This document shows positions 1-7,958 of a stretch of DNA of 35,814 bases, in pieces. This DNA is from Pseudoxanthomonas mexicana (GTDB taxonomy: Bacteria > Pseudomonadota > Gammaproteobacteria > Xanthomonadales > Xanthomonadaceae). The notes beneath the pieces were generated by a model, which did not search any database, was not told the origin of the DNA, and saw only the letters and a list, made by a program, of their open reading frames with translations. Positions within the stretch are counted from its first letter, which is position 1. Every line of letters starts with the position of its first letter. Where the stretch lies: assembly GCF_001556105.1 (NCBI RefSeq), contig NZ_LSIF01000106.1, positions 1 to 35,814 on the forward strand, written 5' to 3'. The translations under genes were made by a program, and so were the position numbers.

Positions 1-242
1 ACAACCTGGGCCTGACCTGCGACCCGATCGGCGGGCTGGTGCAGATCCCGTGCATCGAGCGCAATGCGATGGGCGCGGTGAAGGCGATCAACGCCAGCCG
101 CATGGCGATGCGTGGCGACGGCAAGCACAAGGTCAGCCTGGACAAGGTGATCAAGACCATGCGCGACACCGGTCGCGACATGCAGGACAAGTACAAGGAA
201 ACCAGTCGCGGCGGACTGGCCGTCAACGTCATCGAGTGTTGA
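1..242 (+). CDS. sdaA: L-serine ammonia-lyase (serine dehydratase), C-terminal end
   Basis: This is the last ~80 codons of an iron-sulfur L-serine dehydratase, which deaminates L-serine to pyruvate and ammonia; the gene begins outside the window and is read from base 3. The stretch starting [17 protein letters not shown] is the conserved C-terminal block of the single-chain SdaA/SdaB family. Its two cysteines belong to the set that binds the 4Fe-4S cluster. The ending [14 protein letters not shown] also matches the family C-terminus. The stop lies four bases before the next gene, so the two are probably co-transcribed. Family assignment is firm; the choice between sdaA and sdaB style naming is not. 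Confidence 0.93.
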   Translation, partial: NLGLTCDPIGGLVQIPCIERNAMGAVKAINASRMAMRGDGKHKVSLDKVIKTMRDTGRDMQDKYKETSRGGLAVNVIEC

Positions 243-246
243 ACCC

Positions 247-651
247 GTGGACGGCGTCAGCCACATCACCTTCATCGTCCGCGATCTCGCACGCATGACC
301 ACCTTCCTCTGCGAAGGCCTTGGCGCATGCGAGGTCTACGACAGTGCTGGTGAGGACTTTTCGCTGTCCCGCGAAAAATTCTTCCTGTTGGGGAACGTAT
401 GGCTGGCAGCGATGGAAGGCGAGCCGCCTACCGAACGCTCCTACCAGCACGTCGCGTTCAAGGTGAGCGAATCCGACCTTCCGGTCTACCAGGCAAGACT
501 CGAGGCCCTGGGCGTCGATATCCGTCCCCCGAGGCCCCGCGTGGAGGGTGAGGGCATGTCGCTGTACGTCTACGACTACGACAACCACCTTTTCGAACTG
601 CATGCGGGCACGCTGGAACAGCGCCTTCATCGTTATCGATCGGGGCAATGA
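247..651 (+). CDS. fosX: FosX-like fosfomycin epoxide hydrolase (glyoxalase/VOC superfamily)
   Basis: A 134-residue vicinal-oxygen-chelate protein with a GTG start. FosX enzymes use Mn(II) to add water to the epoxide of fosfomycin; the FosA and FosB relatives use glutathione or a thiol instead. The three expected metal ligands are visible: His6 (in SHITFIV), His68 (QHVAF) and Glu117 (HLFELHAGTLEQRL). The FosX-specific catalytic glutamate also appears to be present as Glu43 in SLSREKFF. Length and the tail HAGTLEQRLHRY match FosX closely from end to end. The gene follows the serine dehydratase stop by four bases with no room for its own promoter. Distant FosX members can be weak or promiscuous, so actual resistance is inference. 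Confidence 0.85.
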   Translation: MDGVSHITFIVRDLARMTTFLCEGLGACEVYDSAGEDFSLSREKFFLLGNVWLAAMEGEPPTERSYQHVAFKVSESDLPVYQARLEALGVDIRPPRPRVEGEGMSLYVYDYDNHLFELHAGTLEQRLHRYRSGQ

Positions 652-690
652 CGTTCTGCTCGGGGTCTGATGCCGTTCGCGTCGCTCGAC

Positions 691-1107
691 TCAGAGGTTG
701 AGGGTATCGCGTGCCTGCTCGCAGGCAGCGGCGTCGGACGTACACGCGGCGTCCGCACGGTTGTCGCGCAGGGCCGCATCCTTGCCGATCGTGTAGCCGA
801 ACCACACCACCAGCAGGACCAGCAGCAGCGCCATCACCACCCAGGACGGCACTCTGCCCGCTGTTGGGTCGACCGTCGCCGGCGACCCCGTCGCACCGCC
901 ATCCGTACCACCGCCGACCAGGTCCGCCACCGGCACGTCCAGCGCCGCGGCCAGCGCCAGGCAGGTCTCCTGCGTCGCGGCTGAGCCCGCTTCGATCCGC
1001 TGCAGGGTCCGCGCACTCAGCCCGGCGACCGACGCCAGATGCTCCTGCGACCAGGCGCGCTGCTCCCTCAGGGTCCGGATCCGTTCCGCGTTCAGTTTCA
1101 TGTCCAT
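691..1107 (-). CDS. XRE-family HTH regulator with one C-terminal membrane helix
   Basis: A 138-residue protein. Residues ~4-62 form an XRE/Cro-type helix-turn-helix (IRTLREQRAWSQEHLASVAG followed by LSARTLQRIEAG), so it should bind DNA. After a Gly/Thr-rich linker comes one hydrophobic helix (VVMALLLVLLVVWFGYTI, ~86-104) and a short polar tail with two cysteines. A DNA-binding domain tied to the inner membrane suggests a one-component regulator or a protein that senses envelope state; the target is unknown. I chose the ATG at 1107; another ATG two codons later is equally possible. It is divergent from the propeller-GGDEF gene across 175 bases. Confidence 0.8.
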   Translation of the reverse strand: MDMKLNAERIRTLREQRAWSQEHLASVAGLSARTLQRIEAGSAATQETCLALAAALDVPVADLVGGGTDGGATGSPATVDPTAGRVPSWVVMALLLVLLVVWFGYTIGKDAALRDNRADAACTSDAAACEQARDTLNL

Positions 1108-1200
1108 CGTCGTTCGCTGGGCTCCGGTCAGTGTACGTTGGCCTCCAGCCTCCCCCGGCGCGGGGCGTGACGCCACGACAGCGACACGACACCTGCCCGA

Positions 1201-1259
1201 CACGCCCCTTTAGGCGTGCGGGTCTGCGCCGATACCGTACTTTGGTAAACCGACTTACC
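1201..1259. promoter_or_regulatory. Two inverted repeats between the divergent HTH and GGDEF genes
   Basis: Two short dyads lie close together. CACGCC (1201-1206) pairs with GGCGTG (1213-1218) across 6 bases. GGTAA (1244-1248) pairs with TTACC (1255-1259) across 6 bases. The second lies just upstream of the GTG start at 1283 and would suit an operator for the divergent XRE regulator. No convincing -35/-10 pair was found. The regulatory role is inference. Confidence 0.35.
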
Positions 1260-1282
1260 GGAGACGCGTCCTGTCCCAGTCC

Positions 1283-4200
1283 GTGGACAAGATCCGCCGC
1301 AGCCGGCCTTCCTGGCGGCGTCGACTGGCGGCCTGGTGCCTGCCCCTGCTGGGCGGGATGGCGGCGCTTTGCCCGACCGCGCACGCACTGGACCCGTCCA
1401 AGTCGTTCCATCACTACGTACGCAACCACTGGAGCCTGGAACAGGGCCTGCCCCAGCTGAGCGTGCTCGCCATCGCCCAGGACCGGCCCGGCTACCTCTG
1501 GTTCGGCACGCAGGCCGGCCTGAGCCGGTTCGACGGCGTGCGCTTCACCAACTACGACCTCGACAACACGCCGGAGCTGCCCAGCACCTGGATCCAGGCC
1601 CTGCACACCGATCGCGAAGGCCGTCTGTGGATCGGCACGCCGCAGGGACTGGCGGTTCGCGACGGCAATCGCATGAAGACGCTGTCGGTCGCCCCGGGCG
1701 AACCGGCCGGTGTCGTGGACGTGCGCGCACTGGCACGCGATGCGCGGGGCCGGCTGCTGGCCGCCACGCCGCGCGGCGTCATGGTCGTGGTGGCCGACCG
1801 CCTGCAGACCCTGCATCCCATCGACGATGGCGGCGCACTGGCGTTGCATGTGGACGATGACGGCACGCTCTGGGTCGGTGGACGCGGACGCGTGCATGTC
1901 TTCGATGGCGCGGGCGAACGCGTCATGACGCTTCCGGCGGGCGCGTCACTCGCCACCATCACCTCGCTGACCCGCCATGACGGGCGCCTCTGGGTGGGCT
2001 GCGATAGCGGCCTCTACGTGCTCGATGGCCAGCACTGGCAGCGCCATCGCGACGTGGCGGCGGTCAGCGGTGGCGTGCTGGCCTTGCACGAGGATCGCGA
2101 CGGCATCCTCTGGGCCAGCACGCGCGACACCCTGTACCGGTTGCAGCAGGGCCGGCTGCTGGAACGGATTCGTGCCGAAGGACCCTTGGCCGAAATCCGC
2201 GCCTTCTACGAAGACCGCGAATCCAACCTGTGGCTGGGCAGCAACAACGAGGGCGCCAGCCGCGCGTGGAACGGTTGGACGCGCCGCTACAGCACTGCGG
2301 AAGGGCTGCGCCAGCCGTTGCTGTGGTCCATCGCGCAGGCACCGGATGGTCGCGTGTGGGTAGGCAGCGACGATGGGGTGAGCGTGCTGCAGGACGGCCG
2401 CTTCCACGAGGTGGTCGCGGGGCGCGACCTGCCGCATCCCGCCGCGTACAGCCTGCTGCCCGAGAACGGTCAGACCTGGATCGGCACGCGCAACGGCGCG
2501 GCGCTGTACCGCGATGGCCGTGTGCAGCGGCCACGCGCACTGACGGCGATGGACGCGGCCCAGGTGAACGGTATCGTGCGCGATCGTCAGGGGCGCGTGT
2601 GGTTCGCCACCAGTACCGGCCTGTACCGGTGGACGCAAGGCGACGATCGCCTGCGTCACTACGGAGAACGCGCAGGACTGCGCGACGTGCGCGTGCGCGT
2701 GCTGATGGAAACCCGCGACGGACGGCTGCTGGTGGGCACGCAGAGCGGCCTGTACGAATTCATCGACGAACACCTGGTCGCCCTGCCACTCACCGGCACC
2801 GGCCTGGATGCGCCGCACATCGTCTCCCTGCATGAACTCGCCGGCGGCCAGTGGCTGGCCGGCGCGCTGTCGGAAGAAATGATGCTGCTGTTCGATGGCC
2901 GGCGCTGGACGCGGCTGGACAAGACGCGCGGCGTCCCGGCGAATGCTCCGTTCTTCTTCGCCGAGGACGCCAGCGGCTTCCTGTGGGCAGGTGGCCTGCG
3001 CGGCATTTACCGGATAGCCGTGGCGGACCTGCTGAATGCCGCCGACGACCCCGCGTTCCGGGTGACGGCGCGCACGCTGCTCAACGAACGCGGCGACCGC
3101 CACGGCGGCCAGAAAGGCGACTGCTGCAATGGTGCCGGCAACAGCCGCGGCTTCATGGTCGACAACGCACTCTGGCTGCCGACCCGCGATGGCATCGTGG
3201 TGATGGCGACCGACCAGTCGCTGGCCAATGACTACCTGCCCGAGTCGGTGATCGAACGCGTCCAGGTGCAGGGGCAATGGCGGCCGGCGGAGCGCGCGAT
3301 CGAATGGTCGTTGCCGAGCGCCGCGCGCGATCTGCGTTTCGAGTTCACCACGCTGAGCTTCCAGGCATCGGACCACATCGACATCCGCTATCGCCTGCAG
3401 GGCTACGACGACGAGTGGAAGCTGCTGGACGATCCGCACCAGCGCAGTGCGACCTATACCAACCTGCCCGCGGGACGCTACGTGTTCGAGGTGCTGGGCA
3501 CCAACAACAGCGGCGTATCCGGCCGCACCGCAGCGACGCAGGCGTTCGCGATCGCACCGTACTTCTACGAAAGCCCGTGGTTCTACCTGGTGCTCGCCGT
3601 CGCGCTGGCGATCCTGGTGATGCTCTCCAACCGTTGGGTGCTGCGACGCCACCACAATCGTCGCGTCGCACTGGAACGCCTGGTGGAGCAGCGCACGCGT
3701 GACCTGCAGCAGGCCAACCGGCAACTGGAGGCGCTCAGTCTCACCGACCCGCTGACCGGCCTGCACAACCGCCGCTACCTGACCCAGCAACTGCCGGCGG
3801 ACATCGCTTATTACCAGCGCACGCCCGGCTTCGCCGCCGGCGTGGACGTGCTGGCCTTCGCACTGCTCGACATCGATCATTTCAAATCGATCAACGATGG
3901 CCACGGGCACCAGGTCGGCGACCATGTGCTGCAGACGGTGGCCCACCGGCTGCGCACGCTGTCGCGCGATGGCGACTACGTGATCCGCTGGGGCGGCGAG
4001 GAATTCCTGATGGTGTTCCGGCCGATGCCGCGACACGAGCTGCATGCACTCGGGCGCCGCATCTGCACGGCGATCGCGCTGGAACCGGTGGACGTGGCCG
4101 GCACGCGCCTGCAGGTGACCGCATCGCTCGGGCTGATCGGCTATCCGCCGTTCCCGGCCGCACCCGACCTGCTGGGCTGGGAACAACTGGTCTCGCTGGC

Positions 4201-4393
4201 GGATCGCGCGCTCTACGAGGTCAAGGCGCGTGGGCGCAATGGCTGGGCGCTCTACGAGGCCACGCCGCTGCCGCTGCCCGCGCTGGAGGTGGACCACCTG
4301 CGACGCGACCCGGGCGACCTGGTCCGCAGCGGTCATCTCGTGTTGCGTGGCCCGCATCATCCGACACCGGCGATAACCGCGCAGGCGGATTGA
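1283..4393 (+). CDS. Sensor diguanylate cyclase: beta-propeller, Y_Y_Y domain, membrane helix, GGDEF
   Basis: A 1036-residue inner-membrane sensor predicted to make cyclic di-GMP from two GTP. The order is: signal sequence with likely cleavage near residue 35 (AHA); a two-component-regulator propeller with many repeats of the LWxGTxxGL type (WFGTQAGLSRF, WIGTPQGLAV, WVGSDDGVSV); a Y_Y_Y domain (~690-755, YRLQGYDDEW); one membrane helix (~766-787); a short coiled linker; and a GGDEF domain (~830-990). The active-site loop is GGEEF at 904-908, a functional variant. The inhibitory I-site RxxD is intact as RDGD at 895-898, exactly five residues before it. The periplasmic propeller probably senses a carbohydrate or other ligand, which is not identifiable here. 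The GTG start gives a good signal peptide. Confidence 0.92.
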   Translation: MDKIRRSRPSWRRRLAAWCLPLLGGMAALCPTAHALDPSKSFHHYVRNHWSLEQGLPQLSVLAIAQDRPGYLWFGTQAGLSRFDGVRFTNYDLDNTPELPSTWIQALHTDREGRLWIGTPQGLAVRDGNRMKTLSVAPGEPAGVVDVRALARDARGRLLAATPRGVMVVVADRLQTLHPIDDGGALALHVDDDGTLWVGGRGRVHVFDGAGERVMTLPAGASLATITSLTRHDGRLWVGCDSGLYVLDGQHWQRHRDVAAVSGGVLALHEDRDGILWASTRDTLYRLQQGRLLERIRAEGPLAEIRAFYEDRESNLWLGSNNEGASRAWNGWTRRYSTAEGLRQPLLWSIAQAPDGRVWVGSDDGVSVLQDGRFHEVVAGRDLPHPAAYSLLPENGQTWIGTRNGAALYRDGRVQRPRALTAMDAAQVNGIVRDRQGRVWFATSTGLYRWTQGDDRLRHYGERAGLRDVRVRVLMETRDGRLLVGTQSGLYEFIDEHLVALPLTGTGLDAPHIVSLHELAGGQWLAGALSEEMMLLFDGRRWTRLDKTRGVPANAPFFFAEDASGFLWAGGLRGIYRIAVADLLNAADDPAFRVTARTLLNERGDRHGGQKGDCCNGAGNSRGFMVDNALWLPTRDGIVVMATDQSLANDYLPESVIERVQVQGQWRPAERAIEWSLPSAARDLRFEFTTLSFQASDHIDIRYRLQGYDDEWKLLDDPHQRSATYTNLPAGRYVFEVLGTNNSGVSGRTAATQAFAIAPYFYESPWFYLVLAVALAILVMLSNRWVLRRHHNRRVALERLVEQRTRDLQQANRQLEALSLTDPLTGLHNRRYLTQQLPADIAYYQRTPGFAAGVDVLAFALLDIDHFKSINDGHGHQVGDHVLQTVAHRLRTLSRDGDYVIRWGGEEFLMVFRPMPRHELHALGRRICTAIALEPVDVAGTRLQVTASLGLIGYPPFPAAPDLLGWEQLVSLADRALYEVKARGRNGWALYEATPLPLPALEVDHLRRDPGDLVRSGHLVLRGPHHPTPAITAQAD

Positions 4394-4447
4394 CGTTCCT
4401 GCAACGTGGCCGCGATACGCTGTCCTGCCACGCTGCAGAAATCCCCC

Positions 4448-5449
4448 ATGAAGATCACCTATCCTGCGCTGGCCGCGCTGCTCGCGTTCAGCGCCGTCGC
4501 GCAGGCCGAATCCATGCCCCGCTACGGCGCCCGCCTCGAAGGCTTCGACTACCCGCGACCGGTGCAGACCTTCGCCTTCACCTCGCAGGCGCAGCCGCTG
4601 GAGATGGCGTATCTGGACGTCGCACCCGCGAAGCCGAATGGCCGCACCGTCGTGCTGCTGCATGGCAAGAATTTCTGCGCCGCCACGTGGGAGTCCGCGA
4701 TCGAGGCACTCGCGGGCGCCGGCTTCCGCGTGGTGGTGCCGGACCAGATCGGCTTCTGCAAATCGAGCAAGCCGCAGCGCTACCAGTATTCGTTCGGCCA
4801 GCTGGCCGCCAACACGCGGGCACTGCTGGTCCGCCTCGACATCGACCGTGCCGTCATCGTGGGCCACTCGATGGGCGGCATGCTGGCGACCCGTTACGCG
4901 CTGCAGTACCCGGCGTCGACCGAGCGGATGGTGCTGGTCAATCCGATCGGGCTGGAAGACTGGAAGGCCGAAGGCGTGCCCTGGCGCAGCATCGATGCAT
5001 GGTACGAGCGCGAGTTGAAAACGTCCTTCGACAGCATCCGCGACTACCAGCGCACCGTGTACTACAGCGGCGACTGGAAGCCGGCGTACGAGCAGTGGGT
5101 CGGGATGCTGGGCGGCATGTACGCCGGCGACGGCCGCGAGGCGGTGGCCTGGAGCCAGGCGCTGACGTCGGACATGGTGTTCAACCAGCCCGTCGTGTAC
5201 GAATTCCCGCGCATCGCGGCGCCGACCACGCTGTTCATCGGCCTGAAGGACCGCACGGCCATCGGCAAGGACCTCGCAGCAGCGGACGTGGCGAAGCGGC
5301 TGGGCGACTATCCGGCATTGGGCAGGCGCGCGGCCGCGGCGATTCCTGGCGCGACGCTCGTGGAGTTCGCTGATCTGGGCCACTCGCCGCAGGTCGAGGA
5401 CCCGGCGCGCTTCAACGCCGACCTGCTGAAGGCGATCAACGTTCCCTGA
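4448..5449 (+). CDS. Secreted alpha/beta hydrolase
   Basis: A 333-residue alpha/beta-hydrolase-fold enzyme with an N-terminal signal peptide (LAALLAFSAVAQAES), so it acts in the periplasm or outside. The nucleophile elbow is GHSMGG with Ser141. The likely acid is Asp268 (GLKDRTAIG) and the likely base His312 (LGHSPQVED). The oxyanion-hole motif HGKNF lies near residue 74. The ATG at 4448 is chosen because it starts the signal peptide; the reading frame extends further upstream without a credible leader. It resembles epoxide-hydrolase, haloperoxidase and esterase-type proteins; substrate unknown. It follows the GGDEF gene by 54 bases and converges with the cytochrome gene. Confidence 0.85.
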   Translation: MKITYPALAALLAFSAVAQAESMPRYGARLEGFDYPRPVQTFAFTSQAQPLEMAYLDVAPAKPNGRTVVLLHGKNFCAATWESAIEALAGAGFRVVVPDQIGFCKSSKPQRYQYSFGQLAANTRALLVRLDIDRAVIVGHSMGGMLATRYALQYPASTERMVLVNPIGLEDWKAEGVPWRSIDAWYERELKTSFDSIRDYQRTVYYSGDWKPAYEQWVGMLGGMYAGDGREAVAWSQALTSDMVFNQPVVYEFPRIAAPTTLFIGLKDRTAIGKDLAAADVAKRLGDYPALGRRAAAAIPGATLVEFADLGHSPQVEDPARFNADLLKAINVP

Positions 5450-5458
5450 CGATCCGGC

Positions 5459-6802
5459 TCACGGCGCGGGCGCGGTGGTGTCGCTGATCCGTGCGAGGAC
5501 GACGTCATCGACGTCCTTCGAGACCACCGCGTCCACCTTTCCATTCGCCGCGCGCCGGAAGCGCAGCGGACCCAGGCCGCCGTCCATGGCGAACAGGGTG
5601 TCGTCGAGCGGGACCAGGTCGGCGGGCGGTCCGTCCGCCGACTGTGCGTGCAAACGGCCGTGTTCGAGCGTGATGCGCAGCGTCCAGTCGTAGCGTTCGA
5701 CACGGTAGGTGCCGACATAGTCGCGCAGCGTCGCCTCCGGTACGGTGACGCCCTTCGGCTTCACCCGCTGGTTGATGTCGCCCAGGCCATGCGTCTGCCC
5801 GCATACGGCGCACATCGTCGGCGGCGCCAGGTTGCTGATGGCGTGCGCGACGGGATGCCGGGTCTGCAGGAACGCATGCAGCGCGCGGAGATCCTCGTCG
5901 GTCAGGTGACGGAACGCGGCCCACGGCATCATCGGATGCGTCAGCCCTTGCTTGCCCGTGCGCATCAACTGGACGAACGCCGCGGCGTCGTAGTCGATGC
6001 CGGTGGCATGCGGGGTGAGGTTGGTGCTGTAGATGTCCTTGCCATCCCGCGAGATGGCATTGCCACCGGCGAACGCACCCGGCAAGCGCTTGGCTTCCCA
6101 CAACGTATGGCAGCCGCCGCAATCGCCGATCGCCGCCAGGTAGCGTCCGCGTTCGAGCGGGCTGTCGTCGACCGGGCCCGGCACGGGCGTGGTGATCGGC
6201 ATGGGGCGACCGACGATGCGCTGGACTTGTTCGTCGGAAAGCTGCGTACGCGGCAGCGGATTGCGGATGGCCGGCAACGAGCGCAGGTAGACGATGACCG
6301 AGGCGAGGTCTTCGTCCGACAGCATCGAGAACGATGGATACCACATCTGCGGATGCAGCGGCCGTCCGTCATGGCTGATGCCTTCGCGGATCGCGCGCGC
6401 CAGCATGTCGTCGCTCCAGCCGCCGACGCCGGTCTCCACGTCGGACGTCAGGTTCGGTGCGACCAGCCGTGTCGTGCCTTCGTCCTTCCATACATGCCCG
6501 GCCAAGGTACGGCTCTGTACAGGCGGTGCGCCGGGCTGCCCCCAGTCGCGGTCCGAGTGGCACAGCGCGCATTGGAGGATGCCGTCGGCGAGATAGCGTC
6601 CGCGTTCGCGCCGCGCCTCGGTGCGCTCGAACGTGCGATCGGTCAGCGGGCGGATGCGCAAGCCGGGCAACGGCGGTTGCTGGGCGATCGTCGGCAGTGC
6701 GGGTCTGGGGGTGGGCGCGGGTGTCGCGTGTTCCCCGCACGCCGCGATGAGCAGCAGGCATCCGCCCGTGAGCACGGTCCGCACGTACGAGGTCAGGCGC
6801 AT
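5459..6802 (-). CDS. Diheme cytochrome c lipoprotein with DUF3471-like C-terminal domain
   Basis: A 447-residue exported electron carrier. The N-terminus has a lipobox (LLLIAACGE), so it is probably a lipoprotein. Two heme-attachment motifs are present: CALCH in the first cytochrome c domain and CGGCH in the second. A later CAVCGQTHG has the CxxC spacing but no adjacent histidine and should not bind heme. The last ~100 residues (LRDYVGTYRVERYDWTLRIT onward) resemble the DUF3471 barrel found after some hydrolases, an unusual fusion. The ATG at 6802 follows a Shine-Dalgarno GGAG with a 7-base spacer. The electron partner (alcohol, aldehyde or sugar dehydrogenase, or a terminal oxidase) is not encoded nearby. 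Confidence 0.85.
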   Translation of the reverse strand: MRLTSYVRTVLTGGCLLLIAACGEHATPAPTPRPALPTIAQQPPLPGLRIRPLTDRTFERTEARRERGRYLADGILQCALCHSDRDWGQPGAPPVQSRTLAGHVWKDEGTTRLVAPNLTSDVETGVGGWSDDMLARAIREGISHDGRPLHPQMWYPSFSMLSDEDLASVIVYLRSLPAIRNPLPRTQLSDEQVQRIVGRPMPITTPVPGPVDDSPLERGRYLAAIGDCGGCHTLWEAKRLPGAFAGGNAISRDGKDIYSTNLTPHATGIDYDAAAFVQLMRTGKQGLTHPMMPWAAFRHLTDEDLRALHAFLQTRHPVAHAISNLAPPTMCAVCGQTHGLGDINQRVKPKGVTVPEATLRDYVGTYRVERYDWTLRITLEHGRLHAQSADGPPADLVPLDDTLFAMDGGLGPLRFRRAANGKVDAVVSKDVDDVVLARISDTTAPAP

Positions 6803-6884
6803 CAGACCGCTCCGGATGACGGGTGTCGAACGGAGCCAACGCGGCAGGCGTCCGGACACGGACACCTCCCGGCAGGAAGATGGC

Positions 6885-7958
6885 CTACGCGGCGGCGATG
6901 GCCAGCACGTCGTCCAGCAGGGCGGCGGCCGTGACCTCGGCACCGGCGCCTGGCCCCTGCACGACCAGCGGCTGTTCCGGGTAGCGGTCGCTGTAGATCG
7001 CGACGCGGTTATCGGTGCCGCCACCGCCGCACAACGGATGGTCCTCGGGCAGCGCCTGCAGCCCCACGCTCGCGCGTTCGGCATCGAAGCGGCCCAGGAA
7101 GCGCAGGCGCGCGCCGTTGCGATAGGCGTCCTTGAAGCGCGCCGCCAGCGGTGCGTCCAATTGGTTGAGCGCGGCATCCAGCTCGGCCAGCGGCAACGCG
7201 GCGAGGTCCGCCGGCACCAGCGAATCCACGCGCACGTCCTCGGTCTGCAGCGGGAAGCCAGCGGCGCGCGCGAGGATCAGCAACTTGCGCCGCACGTCCT
7301 CGCCGGACAGGTCCAGCCGCGGATCGGGTTCGGTGTAGCCGGCCTGGCGCGCCTGCCGGACGAAGCCGGAAAACGCGCGCATGCCGTCGTAGTGGTTGAA
7401 CAGCCACGCCAGCGAGCCGGACAGCACGCCTTCGACGCGATGGATGCGGTCGCCACCGGCGACCAGCGCGCGCAGGCTGCGCAGCAATGGCAAGCCCGCG
7501 CCAACCGTCGCGGCGTCGCCATAGCCCGCGCCGGAATCGGTACGCGCCCGTGCGATGGCGTCCGCACGCTGCAGCGCGCCGCCGACGCCGAGCTTGTTCG
7601 CCGTCACCACATGCACGCCACGCGCCAGCCATTCGGCATGCCGGTCGGCGACCGCGTCGCTGGCGGTGGCATCGACCACGATGTCGCCGGACCGCAGCGC
7701 CTCGCCTTCCGCCCACGGCGGCACCACATCGTCACCGGCAGCGGCCCGCCTGGCGTTGTCCAGCGTCTGCAGCGCGGAGCCCTCACAGGCGTGCAGCGCG
7801 CGCGAATTGGCTAGCCATGCCAGCGCCGGCAAGGGCAGCGCGCGTTCCTGCAGGCGCTGGTAGCGCGCGACGAACGCGCTGCCCACCACGCCGGTGCCGA
7901 GCAAGGCCAGCTTCGGCGCGGATCGCGACGCGGCCGCCAGGCGGACGACGGTACTCAT
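6885..7958 (-). CDS. hom: Homoserine dehydrogenase, short form without ACT domain
   Basis: A 357-residue NAD(P)-dependent homoserine dehydrogenase that reduces aspartate semialdehyde to homoserine. The nucleotide-binding loop is LLGTGVVGS (~19-27). The family blocks VTANKLGVG, GVLSGSLAWLF, GYTEPDPRLDLSGEDVRRK and VVQGPGAGAEVTAAALLDD are all visible. It lacks the aspartokinase part of ThrA and the ACT domain of monofunctional Hom proteins, so threonine feedback is not expected. Its start overlaps the metB stop by four bases (ATGA, 7955-7958), so it is the third gene of the methionine operon. Placing homoserine supply behind a SAM riboswitch suggests it feeds methionine; a separate ThrA elsewhere is likely but not shown. 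Confidence 0.93.
   Translation of the reverse strand: MSTVVRLAAASRSAPKLALLGTGVVGSAFVARYQRLQERALPLPALAWLANSRALHACEGSALQTLDNARRAAAGDDVVPPWAEGEALRSGDIVVDATASDAVADRHAEWLARGVHVVTANKLGVGGALQRADAIARARTDSGAGYGDAATVGAGLPLLRSLRALVAGGDRIHRVEGVLSGSLAWLFNHYDGMRAFSGFVRQARQAGYTEPDPRLDLSGEDVRRKLLILARAAGFPLQTEDVRVDSLVPADLAALPLAELDAALNQLDAPLAARFKDAYRNGARLRFLGRFDAERASVGLQALPEDHPLCGGGGTDNRVAIYSDRYPEQPLVVQGPGAGAEVTAAALLDDVLAIAAA

Noticed and set aside
247..651. Horizontally acquired resistance gene
   Set aside because: No mobile element, repeat or obvious composition change surrounds it, and it fits tightly behind sdaA.
1946..5383. Very long minus-strand open frame (over 1100 codons)
   Set aside because: It lies opposite the propeller-GGDEF and hydrolase genes, which have clear motifs. 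Its own composition (Arg, His, Gln, Ala rich) is typical of an antisense frame in GC-rich DNA.
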